Origin: Phormidium sp. OSCR
GTDB lineage: Bacteria; Cyanobacteriota; Cyanobacteriia; Cyanobacteriales; Geitlerinemataceae
Length of the DNA: 44,270 bases
Assembly: GCA_001314905.1 (NCBI GenBank)
Contig: LJZT01000029.1
Span: forward strand, 1-44,270
Direction: 5' to 3'
Position 1 is the stretch's first letter. Each line of letters begins with the position of its first letter. This document shows positions 1 through 8,796 of the stretch, piece after piece. A program made the translations under genes and the position numbers. The notes below the pieces were generated by a model. It made no database searches. It saw only the letters and a list, made by a program, of their open reading frames with translations, and was not told where the DNA came from.

Positions 1-2
1 GT

Positions 3-100
3 GCCTCTTGCCTCTTGCCTCTTGCCTCTTGCCTCTTGCCTCTTGCCTCTTGCCTCTTGCCTCTTGCCTCTTGCCTCTTGCCTCTTGCCTCTTGCCTGTT
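3..100. repeat. heptanucleotide tandem repeat (GCCTCTT)n
   Basis: Thirteen perfect copies of GCCTCTT run from 3 to 93, followed by one variant copy (GCCTGTT, 94-100). The array lies just beyond the psaB terminator. It belongs to the class of 7-bp short tandemly repeated sequences known from filamentous cyanobacteria. No coding role is visible. It starts almost at the window edge, so its true left end may be outside. Confidence 0.95.
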
Positions 101-103
101 CCC

Positions 104-140
104 TTAAAAAAAACAAAACCCCCTCTCGGGTGAGAGGAGG
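104..140 (-). terminator. rho-independent terminator of psaAB
   Basis: On the minus strand a hairpin (CCTCTC at 122-127 pairing with GAGAGG at 132-137, extended by CC/GG at 119-120 and 139-140) is followed by a T-rich tract (complement of 104-118). It lies 34 bp past the psaB stop codon, the expected place for the end of the psaA-psaB transcript. Confidence 0.85.
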
Positions 141-173
141 TCTTGTCGATTATCCTAGAGGTCGGAGTTCAGA

Positions 174-2402
174 TTAACCGAACTTACCAGCCGTCGAGGC
201 AATCAGGAAGGCAGCGTAGGTGAAGATATACCCCACAGTAAAGTGAGCTAGACCCACAACCCGAGCCTGAACAATCGAGAGTGCAACGGGCTTGTCTTTC
301 CAACGAACCAGGTTCGCCAGAGGAGTGCGCTCGTGCGCCCAAACCAGGGTCTCGATGAGTTCTTGCCAGTAACCCCGCCAAGAGATGAGGAACATGAAGC
401 CTGTAGCCCAAACAAGGTGACCGAACAGGAACATCCAAGCCCAAACCGAGAGGTTATTGACACCGAAGGGATTGTAGCCGTTGATTAACTGGGAAGAGTT
501 CAACCACAGGTAATCGCGGAACCAACCCATCAGATAGGTGGACGACTCATTAAACTGGGCAACGTTACCTTGCCAAACGGTGAGGTGTTTCCAATGCCAG
601 TAGAAGGTCAACCAACCTAGGGTGTTCAACATCCAGAACATGGCGAGATAGAAGGCATCCCAAGCAGAGATGTCGCAAGTACCGCCACGACCGGGACCAT
701 CACAAGGGAAGCTGTAACCGAAGTCTTTTTTGTCCGGCATCAGCTTAGAACCACGGGCATCCAGGGCACCTTTAACGAGAATCAAGGTGGTGGTATGCAG
801 ACCGAGGGCGATCGCATGGTGGACTAAGAAGTCACCAGGACCAATGGTCAGGAACAGGGAGTTGGAACCACTATTGATGGCATCCAACCAACCGGGGAGC
901 CACACGTTGGCATGGTTGGGCCAAGCGGTGGTGGCAATGCTGTCGGGGTTCGACAGAAGAACATCAAAGCCGTAGAGGGCTTTACCCGATGCAGCCTGAA
1001 CCCATTGGGCGAAGACCGGCTCAATCAGGATTTGTTTTTCGGGGGTACCGAAAGCAACGACGACGTCGTTGTGAACATACAGTCCCAAGGTATGGAAGCC
1101 GAGGAACAGAGACACCCAGCTCAGGTGAGAAATGAGAGCCTCTTTATGATCCAGCATCCGAGCCAGAACATTGTTTTTGTTCATTTCGGGATCATAGTCA
1201 CGGACAAAGAAGATTGCGCCGTGAGCAAATGCCCCAACCATCAGGAATCCAGCAATGTACTGGTGATGGGTGTACAACGCTGCCATGGTGGTGTAGTCCT
1301 TAGCCATGAAGGCGTAGGGAGGCAGGGCGTACATATGCTGCGCCACCAGGGAGGTAATCACACCCAAAGAGGCGAGAGCCAGACCCAGTTGGAAGTGCAG
1401 CGAGTTGTTGATGGTGTCGTAGAGACCTTTGTGACCTTCACCCAACATTCCGCCGAAAGGAGTGCCTTTGGGGGGATTGTGAGCGCCGAGGATCTCTTTA
1501 ATGCTGTGACCGATACCAAAGTTGGTGCGGTACATGTGACCGGCGACGATGAACAGGACGGCGATCGCCAAATGGTGATGCGCCATATCCGTCAGCCACA
1601 GGGACTCGGTTTGCGGGTGGAAGCCACCCAAGAAGGTCAAGATAGCGGTTCCTGCACCTTCAGATGTGCCAAAGACATGGCTGGCGGTGTCAGGACTCTG
1701 AGCATAGACGCCCCAGTTACCGGTGAAGAAGGGCTTCAGTCCGGCCGGGTGCGGCATGGTGCTGAGGAAGTTATCCCAACCCACATGTTGACCCCGAGAT
1801 TCAGGGATAGCGACATGCACTAAGTGACCGGTCCAAGCCAGTGAGCTAACTCCGAACAGACCCGCGAGGTGGTGGTTCAGGCGAGACTCAGCATTTTTGA
1901 ACCAAGAAAGGCTCGGACGATATTTCGGTTGCAGGTGCAGCCAGCCCGCGAAGAGCATGACAGCAGCCAGAACCAGAAGGAAGATCGACCCTTGGTAAAG
2001 GTCATTGTTGGTGCGCATTCCGATGGTGTACCACCAGTGGTACACGCCGGAGTAAGCGATGTTGACCGGGTTAGATGCCCCGGCTTGGGTGAAGGCATCA
2101 ACAGCGCCTTGACCAAATTGGGGGTCCCAAATCGCGTGGGCGATGGGACGGATGTTTAGGGGATCTTTGATCCACTGCTCGAAGTTGCCTTGCCAAGCGA
2201 CATGGAAGAGGTTGCCCGAGGTCCACAGAAAGATGATGGCGAGGTGTCCGAAGTGGGAGGCGAAAATCTTTTGGTAAAGATTTTCTTCCGTCATACCATC
2301 ATGGCTTTCGAAATCGTGAGACGTAGCAATCCCATACCAGATCCGCCGTGTGGTTGGATCCTGGGCCAAGTCTTGGCTAAATTTTGGGAATTTCGTTGCC
2401 AT
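174..2402 (-). CDS. psaB: photosystem I core protein PsaB (P700 apoprotein A2)
   Basis: PsaB pairs with PsaA to form the photosystem I reaction-centre heterodimer in the thylakoid membrane. Together they bind P700, the primary acceptors, phylloquinones and the FX iron-sulfur cluster. The 742-residue length is normal. The protein has many hydrophobic helices with His-rich antenna-chlorophyll sites, and the FX-binding motif [10 protein letters not shown] that supplies two of the four cluster cysteines. The ATG is preceded by an AGGA ribosome-binding site. It lies 28 bp downstream of psaA, so the two are almost certainly cotranscribed, as is usual in cyanobacteria. Long antisense reading frames across it are shadows. 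Confidence 0.99.
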   Translation of the reverse strand: MATKFPKFSQDLAQDPTTRRIWYGIATSHDFESHDGMTEENLYQKIFASHFGHLAIIFLWTSGNLFHVAWQGNFEQWIKDPLNIRPIAHAIWDPQFGQGAVDAFTQAGASNPVNIAYSGVYHWWYTIGMRTNNDLYQGSIFLLVLAAVMLFAGWLHLQPKYRPSLSWFKNAESRLNHHLAGLFGVSSLAWTGHLVHVAIPESRGQHVGWDNFLSTMPHPAGLKPFFTGNWGVYAQSPDTASHVFGTSEGAGTAILTFLGGFHPQTESLWLTDMAHHHLAIAVLFIVAGHMYRTNFGIGHSIKEILGAHNPPKGTPFGGMLGEGHKGLYDTINNSLHFQLGLALASLGVITSLVAQHMYALPPYAFMAKDYTTMAALYTHHQYIAGFLMVGAFAHGAIFFVRDYDPEMNKNNVLARMLDHKEALISHLSWVSLFLGFHTLGLYVHNDVVVAFGTPEKQILIEPVFAQWVQAASGKALYGFDVLLSNPDSIATTAWPNHANVWLPGWLDAINSGSNSLFLTIGPGDFLVHHAIALGLHTTTLILVKGALDARGSKLMPDKKDFGYSFPCDGPGRGGTCDISAWDAFYLAMFWMLNTLGWLTFYWHWKHLTVWQGNVAQFNESSTYLMGWFRDYLWLNSSQLINGYNPFGVNNLSVWAWMFLFGHLVWATGFMFLISWRGYWQELIETLVWAHERTPLANLVRWKDKPVALSIVQARVVGLAHFTVGYIFTYAAFLIASTAGKFG

Positions 2403-2430
2403 AAGTCCTACAAGGAGATGCGTGCGAGTA

Positions 2431-4686
2431 TCATCCTACTGAAATGATCCGTGCCAGGAAGAATGCCCAGGTTGTGGCAATCCCACCTAACAGATAGTGG
2501 GCGACGCCAACGGCCCGACCTTGAATGATGCTCAGGGCGCGGGGTTGAATCGCGGGAGCGACTTTGAGCTTGTTGTGAGCCCAAACAATCGACTCGATTA
2601 GCTCTTGCCAGTAGCCACGTCCACTAAAGAGGAACATGAGGCTGAATGCCCAAACGAAGTGAGCACCGAGGAACAGCAGTCCGTAGGCGGACAGGGCTGA
2701 ACCGTAGGAACCGATTACCTGAGAGGCTTGCGCCCACAGGAAGTCGCGCAACCATCCATTAATGGTAATGGAGCTTTGAGCAAAGTTGCCATAGGTGATG
2801 TGAGACACTGAACCGTCTGCACCAACTGTTCCCCAAACATCGGATTGCATTTTCCAACTGAAGTGGAAGATGACGATGGAGAGGCTGTTGTACATCCAGA
2901 ACAGACCTAGGAACACATGGTCCCAACCAGAGACTTGGCAGGTACCGCCACGTCCCGGACCGTCGCAAGCAAAGCGGAAGCCTAGCTCGGCTTTATCAGG
3001 AATCAGGCGAGAGCTACGAGCAAACAGAACACCTTTGAGCAGAATCAGCACGGTCACGTGAATCGTGAACGCGTGAATGTGGTGAACCAGGAAGTCAGCC
3101 GTACCCAGTTCAATGGGCATCATGGCGACTTTACCGCCGACGGCAACGACGTCACCGCCAAAGGCAGGACTCACACTTGCTAAGGCGTTGGGGGCAGTGT
3201 TGCCCGGCGCCAAAGTATGTAGGTGTTGAACCCATTGGGCAAAGATCGGTTGAAGCTGGATCCCCGTGTCGGAGAACATATCTTGAGGACGACCAAAGGC
3301 ACGCATGGTGTCGTTATGGACGTAGAGTCCAAAGCTGTGGAAGCCCAAGAAGATACAAACCCAGTTCAGGTGAGAAATGATTGCATCTCGGTGGCGGATG
3401 ACCCGATCAAGCAGGTTATCCACGTTTTTGGCAGGATCATAGTCACGAACCATGAAGATGGCTGCGTGAGCGCCTGCACCGACGACTAGGAAGCCGCCAA
3501 TCCACATATGGTGGGTAAACAGCGACAGTTGTGTCGGGTAATCCGTCGCAATGTACGGATAGGGAGGCATGGCATACATGTGGTGAGCCACAATGATGCT
3601 CAGAGAACCCAGCATCGCGAGGTTAATCGCGAGTTGAGCGTGCCAGGAGGTGGTCAGGATCTCATAGAGTCCTTTGTGACCTTCTCCGGTAAAGGGTCCT
3701 TTATGGGCTTCCAGGATTTCCTTCATGCTGTGACCGATACCCCAGTTGGTCCGGTACATATGACCCGCGATGATAAACAGGACGGCGATCGCCAAGTGAT
3801 GGTGGGCCGTATCGCTGAGCCAGAGACCACCGGTTTGGGGGTTCAAGCCACCTTTGAAGGTTAGGAAGTCTGCATATTCGCCCCAGTTCAAGGTGAAGAA
3901 CGGGGTTAAACCTTTGGCAAAACTGGGATACAGTTCCGCCATTTTGCTTGTATCAAGGATAAACTCGTGCGGCAGGGGAATATCCTGCGGTGCAACACCA
4001 GCATCCAGAAGTTTATTAATGGGAAGCGAAACGTGGATTTGGTGACCGGCCCAACCTAAGGAGCCCAGTCCGAGTAAACCAGCCAAGTGGTGGTTCATCA
4101 TCGATTCCACGTTTTGGAACCATTCCAGTTTCGGTGCACTGACGTGGTAATGGAACCAACCGGCGAACAGCATCAGAGCAGCCATGACTAGACCACCGAT
4201 GGCGGTGCAGTACAGTTGGAACTCGTTGGTAATGCCGCTGGCACGCCAGAGTTGGAACAAGCCTGAGGTAATTTGAATCCCGTGGAAGCCACCACCAACG
4301 TCGGCGTTGAGGATGTCTTGACCCACGATGGACCAGACTACTTGGGCGCTCGGTTTGATCCCGGTGGGATCGCTTAACCAAGCTTCATAGTTGGAGAAGC
4401 GCGCACCGTGGAAGTAGGCACCGCTTAACCAGATAAAAATGACTGCCAGTTGACCGAAGTGGGCGCTAAAGATTTTGCGCGATACTTCTTCTAAGTCGTT
4501 GGTTTGACTGTCGAAATCATGAGCGTCTGCATGGAGGTTCCAAATCCAGGTGGTGGTTTTTGGACCTCGGGCCAAAGTGCGATCGAAGTGACCGGGTTTG
4601 CCCCACTTCTCAAAAGAAGTTGGAACCGGGTTCTTGTCGACCTCGACTTTGACTTTTGCATCCCGCTCCTGGGGACTAATCGTCAT
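2431..4686 (-). CDS. psaA: photosystem I core protein PsaA (P700 apoprotein A1)
   Basis: PsaA is the partner of PsaB in the photosystem I core; it binds half of the P700 special pair, one phylloquinone and half of the FX cluster. The product is 751 residues, the normal length, with the same [12 protein letters not shown] motif and His-rich transmembrane helices as PsaB. A GAGGAGA ribosome-binding site lies about 5 bases before the ATG. It is the first gene of the psaA-psaB unit. Its leader is unusual: about 25 bp upstream of the ATG begins a structured segment resembling an IS200/IS605 right end, and the best promoter is about 500 bp away. Confidence 0.99.
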   Translation of the reverse strand: MTISPQERDAKVKVEVDKNPVPTSFEKWGKPGHFDRTLARGPKTTTWIWNLHADAHDFDSQTNDLEEVSRKIFSAHFGQLAVIFIWLSGAYFHGARFSNYEAWLSDPTGIKPSAQVVWSIVGQDILNADVGGGFHGIQITSGLFQLWRASGITNEFQLYCTAIGGLVMAALMLFAGWFHYHVSAPKLEWFQNVESMMNHHLAGLLGLGSLGWAGHQIHVSLPINKLLDAGVAPQDIPLPHEFILDTSKMAELYPSFAKGLTPFFTLNWGEYADFLTFKGGLNPQTGGLWLSDTAHHHLAIAVLFIIAGHMYRTNWGIGHSMKEILEAHKGPFTGEGHKGLYEILTTSWHAQLAINLAMLGSLSIIVAHHMYAMPPYPYIATDYPTQLSLFTHHMWIGGFLVVGAGAHAAIFMVRDYDPAKNVDNLLDRVIRHRDAIISHLNWVCIFLGFHSFGLYVHNDTMRAFGRPQDMFSDTGIQLQPIFAQWVQHLHTLAPGNTAPNALASVSPAFGGDVVAVGGKVAMMPIELGTADFLVHHIHAFTIHVTVLILLKGVLFARSSRLIPDKAELGFRFACDGPGRGGTCQVSGWDHVFLGLFWMYNSLSIVIFHFSWKMQSDVWGTVGADGSVSHITYGNFAQSSITINGWLRDFLWAQASQVIGSYGSALSAYGLLFLGAHFVWAFSLMFLFSGRGYWQELIESIVWAHNKLKVAPAIQPRALSIIQGRAVGVAHYLLGGIATTWAFFLARIISVG

Positions 4687-4710
4687 CGAGTCTCTCCTCT
4701 CTCTAGACCA

Positions 4711-4966
4711 TTGACATACTCACCAGCCTAAAGGCGTGGGGATGCTCTAGCCCTTACGGTACTAGATTCCTGGTTCGGCTTGACCGGCTGCTGATGTTCG
4801 TTTCCTCACATCGTTAGCTCGGCGGCTCTCTCCAGGCATTTCTCTCAAAGTTTAACGCACGATGCGTTGGATTTGAGATCAGTTCCCGGATGCCCTCCGG
4901 TACTACGTGAAACGCATTCTATCACAGATAAATCTGCTTAGAATGTCTCCCGAATTATAGGGAGGC
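4711..4966 (-). mobile_element. IS200/IS605-type right end with omegaRNA-like scaffold, no tnpB
   Basis: Read on the minus strand, this segment ends with a small bulged hairpin (CCAGCC at 4723-4728 with GGCGTGG at 4733-4739) followed by ...GTCAA at 4711, the arrangement I know from right ends of IS605-family elements. Upstream lie further stem-loops: CCGGA/TCCGG (4886-4900), a nested CTCAAA...AACGCA/TGCGTT...TTTGAG (4844-4877), CATTCT...AGAATG enclosing CAGATAAATCTG (4915-4945), and CTCCC/GGGAG (4947-4964). This matches the shape of a TnpB guide-RNA scaffold that overlaps the element's 3' end. No tnpA or tnpB is present, so it is a remnant, a MITE-like derivative or a stand-alone RNA. Hairpins are seen directly; family assignment is from memory of similar ends. 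Confidence 0.5.
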
Positions 4967-5104
4967 TTTTAGACTCGCTTTCTTGGGTAACGTTTCGCTG
5001 CAAAACATTCTAACCAACTTCCGCAGTCTTGGATGTGATAACTTGGGATTTTTAAATCCCATATTACGTTTTTTATCTTTTATGTCGCTTGCAGTCAGCT
5101 TCAT
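4955..5104 (-). CDS. possible 49-residue small ORF in the psaA leader
   Basis: A short open frame starts with ATG at 5104 and stops with TAA at 4955, inside the CTCCC/GGGAG hairpin of the omegaRNA-like segment. The product would be very basic (MKLTASDIKDKKRN...), rich in Lys and Arg, with no family I recognise. It could be the degraded C-terminus of a lost tnpB, a leader peptide or chance. There is no clear ribosome-binding site. Reported only because it sits between the likely psaA promoter and psaA. Confidence 0.2.
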   Translation of the reverse strand: MKLTASDIKDKKRNMGFKNPKLSHPRLRKLVRMFCSETLPKKASLKASL

Positions 5105-5548
5105 ATTAGGGAAGTTGATGATTCCGCTGCTCAAAACCCGAGGGTTTAAGAGCTAGACTGAATGTTCTGCGGCTGTTACCGAGAATCTATGTTTGTGATT
5201 ATAGGTCTTCTTTCGGAATAATTCAAACGATTTCTTTTTATTTTTTGGCTAGGTGGGCTAGTAAAATTTTCTCGGTAAGTCAAGTAACGTAACATTAACT
5301 TTACAAAAGTTAAATTGTTTTAATAAATTGCACAGAGACGTAGCAAGTCTAGATCTATATATAATACACACCATGGTACAGGATGGATGGCTGGCTCTCC
5401 AACCGGCCAACCCGTTGGCCGAGAGCGGACGGGGCCAGAGGAGTTTTCAGGCTGTGGAGGTAACGCAGTTTGGGCATTTTCCGCTATAGTGACTGGCAAG
5501 TCCAGTGGTTTGCAATGGACGTTGTTATTTCGAGGGAGTGTTTCAGGC
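4967..5548. other. intergenic region between divergent psaA and the 5549 gene
   Basis: Apart from the minus-strand promoter, this stretch holds two more inverted repeats, GGGATTT/AAATCCC (about 5046-5061) and GCTC..AAACCC/GGGTTT..GAGC (about 5131-5155), and a plus-strand TATAAT at 5360-5365 that could start the transcript of the lipoprotein gene at 5549. The frame open upstream of 5549 (from 5387) shows no signal-peptide or domain character and is probably leader. Confidence 0.5.
5198..5226 (-). promoter_or_regulatory. sigma70-type promoter reading toward psaA
   Basis: On the minus strand TTGAAT (5226-5221) and a perfect TATAAT (5203-5198) are separated by exactly 17 bp. Initiation would fall near 5190, giving psaA a leader of about 500 nt that includes the omegaRNA-like segment. 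Just upstream (5260-5315) is an AT-rich stretch with repeated TTAC words that could hold regulator sites, but I cannot assign a factor. Confidence 0.6.
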
Positions 5549-6919
5549 GTGCTGAATCGTGACGATCGCCCATCACTATGGAAAACATGGCTATCCCGAC
5601 AACTAGCCCTATTCCTGCTTGTCGTCCTGGGACTCTGGGGATGTAGTCAACCGGATCTCAGCATCGACTCAGGAACCCGTCCGAGGCGAACCGCCGAGGC
5701 GATCGCTCCCCCCGTCGAACTCACCGAAGTCTCTCCCCCCGAGGCGATCGCCCAACTCAAAACAGCCCTCGATCGCTACCGTCCCCAGGTCCGCATCAGC
5801 CGACCTCGTCCTGATGAAGTCCTCCGCAACAACCAAGTGAACGTCCAACTTGACGTCCAAGACCTACCCATCTTCAAAAACGAAACCCTCGGCCTGGGTC
5901 CTTATATCCAACTCATCCTCGACGATCGCCCCCTCGACCCCATCCACAACCTTGAGCAGCCAATTATCCTCAAAGACCTAAGCGCCGGAACCCATACCCT
6001 GCGAGCCTTCGCCGTGCGTCCCTGGCATGAAAGCTTCAAAAATGAAGGGGCCTACGCTCAAACCACATTCCATCTCTATACCAAAACCGGCAACCATCAG
6101 CCGGACTCCAACCGTCCCCTGCTCACCTATAACCAGCCCCGAGGGACCTACAACGCCGAACCGATTCTGCTCGACTTTTACCTCACCAACGCCCCCCTAC
6201 ATCTCGTCGCCCAGGAATTTGACGCCGATGAGATTCCCGATTGGCGTGTCCGAGCGACCATTAACGGCTATAGCTTCGTCAGCGATCGCTGGCAACCCTT
6301 TTACCTCAAAGGCTTCCAACCCGGAACCAACTGGGTCAAGCTAGAATTTATCGATGAAAGCGGCGAACCCCTACAAAACACCTTTAACACCACCGCCGCA
6401 CTGATCACCTATGATCCCGACGGGAACGATGCCCTCTCCCAACTGGTGAAAGGTCAACTCAGTTCCCAAGAAGCCGAAAGTCTCATCGATCCCACCATTG
6501 TCTTAACTCCCGAGATTGAACCCGAACCCGAGATTGAACCCGAACCCGAGATTGAACCCGAACCCGAGATTGAACCCGAACCCGTCCTAACGCCTGAAGA
6601 CACCCTTCCCGAAATTGTCGAACCCGAAACAACCCCAGACATCCTCATCCCCGACGAAGCCGAGGAGACCCCACCCTCCCCAGCTAGGGAAACCCAAACC
6701 GAGACTGACGTCAGCGGCGACGACTCCCTTTCCACCCCAGCCGACGCATCAGACGCATCAGACGCATCAGCGACTAAGGACGAATCCCCCGCATCCTCAT
6801 CACAGAAGGCGGATCGTAGCGATCGCCGCGAAGTCATTGACGAAGCTGGACGTGAAACCGCAAGCGAAACCGCAACCCCAGCCGAAACAGCCACTCCACC
6901 GGTTCAGCCTGGGGACTAA
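5549..6919 (+). CDS. putative lipoprotein, unknown function, with EIEPEP repeats
   Basis: I chose the GTG at 5549 rather than the far upstream ATG at 5387. It has a GGGAG ribosome-binding site 9 bases away and gives a 456-residue protein that opens with a basic n-region, a hydrophobic core and a lipobox-like LWGC (Cys32). The middle (roughly 80-320) looks folded and includes an Ig-like 'AGTHTLRAFAVRPW' stretch common in cell-envelope proteins. The C-terminal 120 residues are acidic, low-complexity linker: four EIEPEP units, DAS triplets, then Ala/Thr/Glu. It is likely anchored in the periplasm or outer face. Its 3' end overlaps the next gene. Function is not recognised. Confidence 0.75.
   Translation: MLNRDDRPSLWKTWLSRQLALFLLVVLGLWGCSQPDLSIDSGTRPRRTAEAIAPPVELTEVSPPEAIAQLKTALDRYRPQVRISRPRPDEVLRNNQVNVQLDVQDLPIFKNETLGLGPYIQLILDDRPLDPIHNLEQPIILKDLSAGTHTLRAFAVRPWHESFKNEGAYAQTTFHLYTKTGNHQPDSNRPLLTYNQPRGTYNAEPILLDFYLTNAPLHLVAQEFDADEIPDWRVRATINGYSFVSDRWQPFYLKGFQPGTNWVKLEFIDESGEPLQNTFNTTAALITYDPDGNDALSQLVKGQLSSQEAESLIDPTIVLTPEIEPEPEIEPEPEIEPEPEIEPEPVLTPEDTLPEIVEPETTPDILIPDEAEETPPSPARETQTETDVSGDDSLSTPADASDASDASATKDESPASSSQKADRSDRREVIDEAGRETASETATPAETATPPVQPGD
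6512..6583 (+). repeat. four tandem 18-bp units in the lipoprotein gene
   Basis: GAGATTGAACCCGAACCC is repeated four times without a mismatch and encodes (EIEPEP)4. Nucleotide identity between units suggests recent slippage expansion in the linker of the putative lipoprotein. Confidence 0.95.
6743..6769 (+). repeat. three tandem 9-bp units (GACGCATCA)
   Basis: Perfect triple repeat encoding Asp-Ala-Ser three times, in the same low-complexity tail of the putative lipoprotein. Confidence 0.9.
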
Positions 6920-7439
6920 ATTAAGTCTTGCGATCGCCACCCTAATGACCGTCCTCGTGGCGACTCGTAGCGTAGCTGAACTGTCCTCAATTCCCCAACC
7001 AGCAAGCGATCCCCTCAACCTAGACCATCTCGATCGCCCTCCCGACCTTTTCGACGAACCAATTATCCGTCCCGATACCGTCTCCCAAGACCATCCGACC
7101 GAACCGAGTTTATGGTGGGCCGCCGAGCAGTTTGGTGGCTCACTCCTCAATACCTGGCTCGCCTATCCCGAAGAACAACGCATTGATTTGGTGATCAACC
7201 CGCAATTTTGGACCCCTCTCGACTATCTCGAACGCTATCAATTTGTCTATCAAATGGGTGTTGTGGCCCGTTCCTATCGTTACAACCTGCGAGTGTTCAG
7301 TCGTCAACAACCCCAACGGCTTCTCGCCGCCTATACCTGTCAGTTTCAAGGATCTCCAATCCGTTGTCGCCTAGATATAGCACGGGGCGGAACCGCCGGA
7401 TTGAGTCGTCTTGTTCCCGACTCCGTACCGCCAGAATAG
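6852..7439 (+). CDS. conserved-looking exported protein, unknown function
   Basis: The start is uncertain. GTG at 6852 gives 195 residues with a basic N-terminus and a hydrophobic stretch (TKLSLAIATLMTVLVA) that looks like a signal peptide; the next in-frame ATG (6944) falls inside that stretch. The frame is open further upstream, but there it is a shadow of the lipoprotein tail. The mature part has a plausible globular sequence, including 'FWTPLDYLERYQFVYQMG' and two Cys near the C-terminus (TCQFQGSPIRC) that could form a disulfide. It overlaps the preceding gene by 68 nt, so the two are probably co-expressed envelope proteins. No family recognised. Confidence 0.65.
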   Translation: MKPQAKPQPQPKQPLHRFSLGTKLSLAIATLMTVLVATRSVAELSSIPQPASDPLNLDHLDRPPDLFDEPIIRPDTVSQDHPTEPSLWWAAEQFGGSLLNTWLAYPEEQRIDLVINPQFWTPLDYLERYQFVYQMGVVARSYRYNLRVFSRQQPQRLLAAYTCQFQGSPIRCRLDIARGGTAGLSRLVPDSVPPE

Positions 7440-7551
7440 CCGTGTTAGTCACATAAGCTAGGACAATCATAAGCTCTGGTGCTATTAACTTAAAAAAGTA
7501 AAGCTATTTTTTTGTCGCTTATTTCAAAGTGTCTTTTTTAAATTGTGAATC

Positions 7552-8796
7552 ATGGTTAAAATCCTCCATCTTTCAGACATCCATCTCGGGAGCGGTTTTT
7601 CTCACGGCAAAATCGACCCAGACACGGGACTGAACACCCGTCTGCTGGACTTCACCGGAACCCTGAGACGGTGTATTGATCGCGCCCTAGCCGAACCCGT
7701 CGATTTAGTTCTCTTTGGAGGCGATGCCTTTCCCGATGCGACTCCAGCACCTTATATCGCCGAAGCCTTCGCCCGAGAATTTCATCGGCTGGCCGAAGCC
7801 AACATCCCCACCGTTCTCTTGGTCGGGAATCACGATCGCTACTCCCAGGCCGACGGAAGTGCCAGTCTTGGCATTTATCGCACTTTGGCCGTCCCTAACT
7901 TCATTGTCGGCGATCGCCTCGATCTCCATCGCATCCCCACCCGTAGCGGTCCCATCCAAGTCATTACCTTACCCTGGCTGACCAGTTCAACCCTCCTGAC
8001 TCGTCCCGAAAGTCAGGGACTCTCCATCGCCGAAATCAACGAGTTATTAGCCGAACGGCTGCGAATTGCCCTAGAAGGAGAAATCCGCAAACGCGATCGC
8101 GACTGTCCCACCATCCTCCTGGGTCATCTGATGAGTGATAAAGCCCAATTTGGTGCCGAACGCCTCCTAGCGGTAAGTAAAGGCTTTACAATTCCCCTCT
8201 CCCTTCTAGTACGTCAAGAATTTGACTATGTGGCCCTCGGTCATGTCCACAAACACCAAAATCTCAACCCCAGTAACGATCCTCCTGTCGTCTATCCAGG
8301 AAGTATCGAACGGGTTGATTTTAGTGAAGAGAAAGAAGAGAAAGGCTATGTCTTGGCAGATGTGACCCTTGGTGGCTGTGACTGGGAGTTTTGTCCCCTT
8401 CCTGTGCGCGCCTTCATAACCCTGTCGATTGATGTTTCCGATGCCGACGATCCCCAAGGACTGTTACTGAAGACCCTACAGAAGAGCGATATCGGCGATC
8501 GCGTGGTGCGCTTACGCTACAAACTACGGGCCGATCAACTTGATCGCATCAATACCTCTGAACTTCGTAAAGCCCTCAAAAGCGCCCATAGTGCCACCAT
8601 TCAGCCAGAACTGATCAGTCAATTGAGTCGTCCCCGGATTCCCTCCTTAAGTGGCCGAGCCATCGATCCTCTCGATGCCCTGCACGCCTATCTCGACAAC
8701 CGCGAAGACCTGCGAGATATCCGCGAGGATGTCGTCAAGGCCGCTGAACATCTCTTGCATGAGGAGCAGCTGCCCCTATTTCGTCAGTCTAGCTAG
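7552..8796 (+). CDS. sbcD: SbcD/Mre11-type DNA repair exonuclease (metallophosphoesterase)
   Basis: Calcineurin-like metallophosphoesterase of the SbcD/Mre11 class, the nuclease partner of the SbcC/Rad50 ATPase that processes double-strand ends and hairpins. The metal-binding motifs are in order: DIH (residues 9-11), GGD (56-58), GNHD (92-95), GH (191-192) and GHVH (230-233). They are followed by YPGSIERVDFSEE, typical of SbcD. Length (414) fits the family. It starts at the ATG at 7552. No sbcC lies next to it, so the partner must be elsewhere. It converges on panC-cmk and shares 4 bp with its stop codon. Confidence 0.9.
   Translation: MVKILHLSDIHLGSGFSHGKIDPDTGLNTRLLDFTGTLRRCIDRALAEPVDLVLFGGDAFPDATPAPYIAEAFAREFHRLAEANIPTVLLVGNHDRYSQADGSASLGIYRTLAVPNFIVGDRLDLHRIPTRSGPIQVITLPWLTSSTLLTRPESQGLSIAEINELLAERLRIALEGEIRKRDRDCPTILLGHLMSDKAQFGAERLLAVSKGFTIPLSLLVRQEFDYVALGHVHKHQNLNPSNDPPVVYPGSIERVDFSEEKEEKGYVLADVTLGGCDWEFCPLPVRAFITLSIDVSDADDPQGLLLKTLQKSDIGDRVVRLRYKLRADQLDRINTSELRKALKSAHSATIQPELISQLSRPRIPSLSGRAIDPLDALHAYLDNREDLRDIREDVVKAAEHLLHEEQLPLFRQSS

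Noticed and set aside
912-1823. 303-residue plus-strand ORF
   Set aside because: Lies fully antisense to psaB; no domain character. It is a shadow of the conserved gene.
5387-5548. N-terminal extension of the lipoprotein from the ATG at 5387
   Set aside because: It would bury the signal peptide 54 residues inside the protein and has no ribosome-binding site; the GTG at 5549 fits better.
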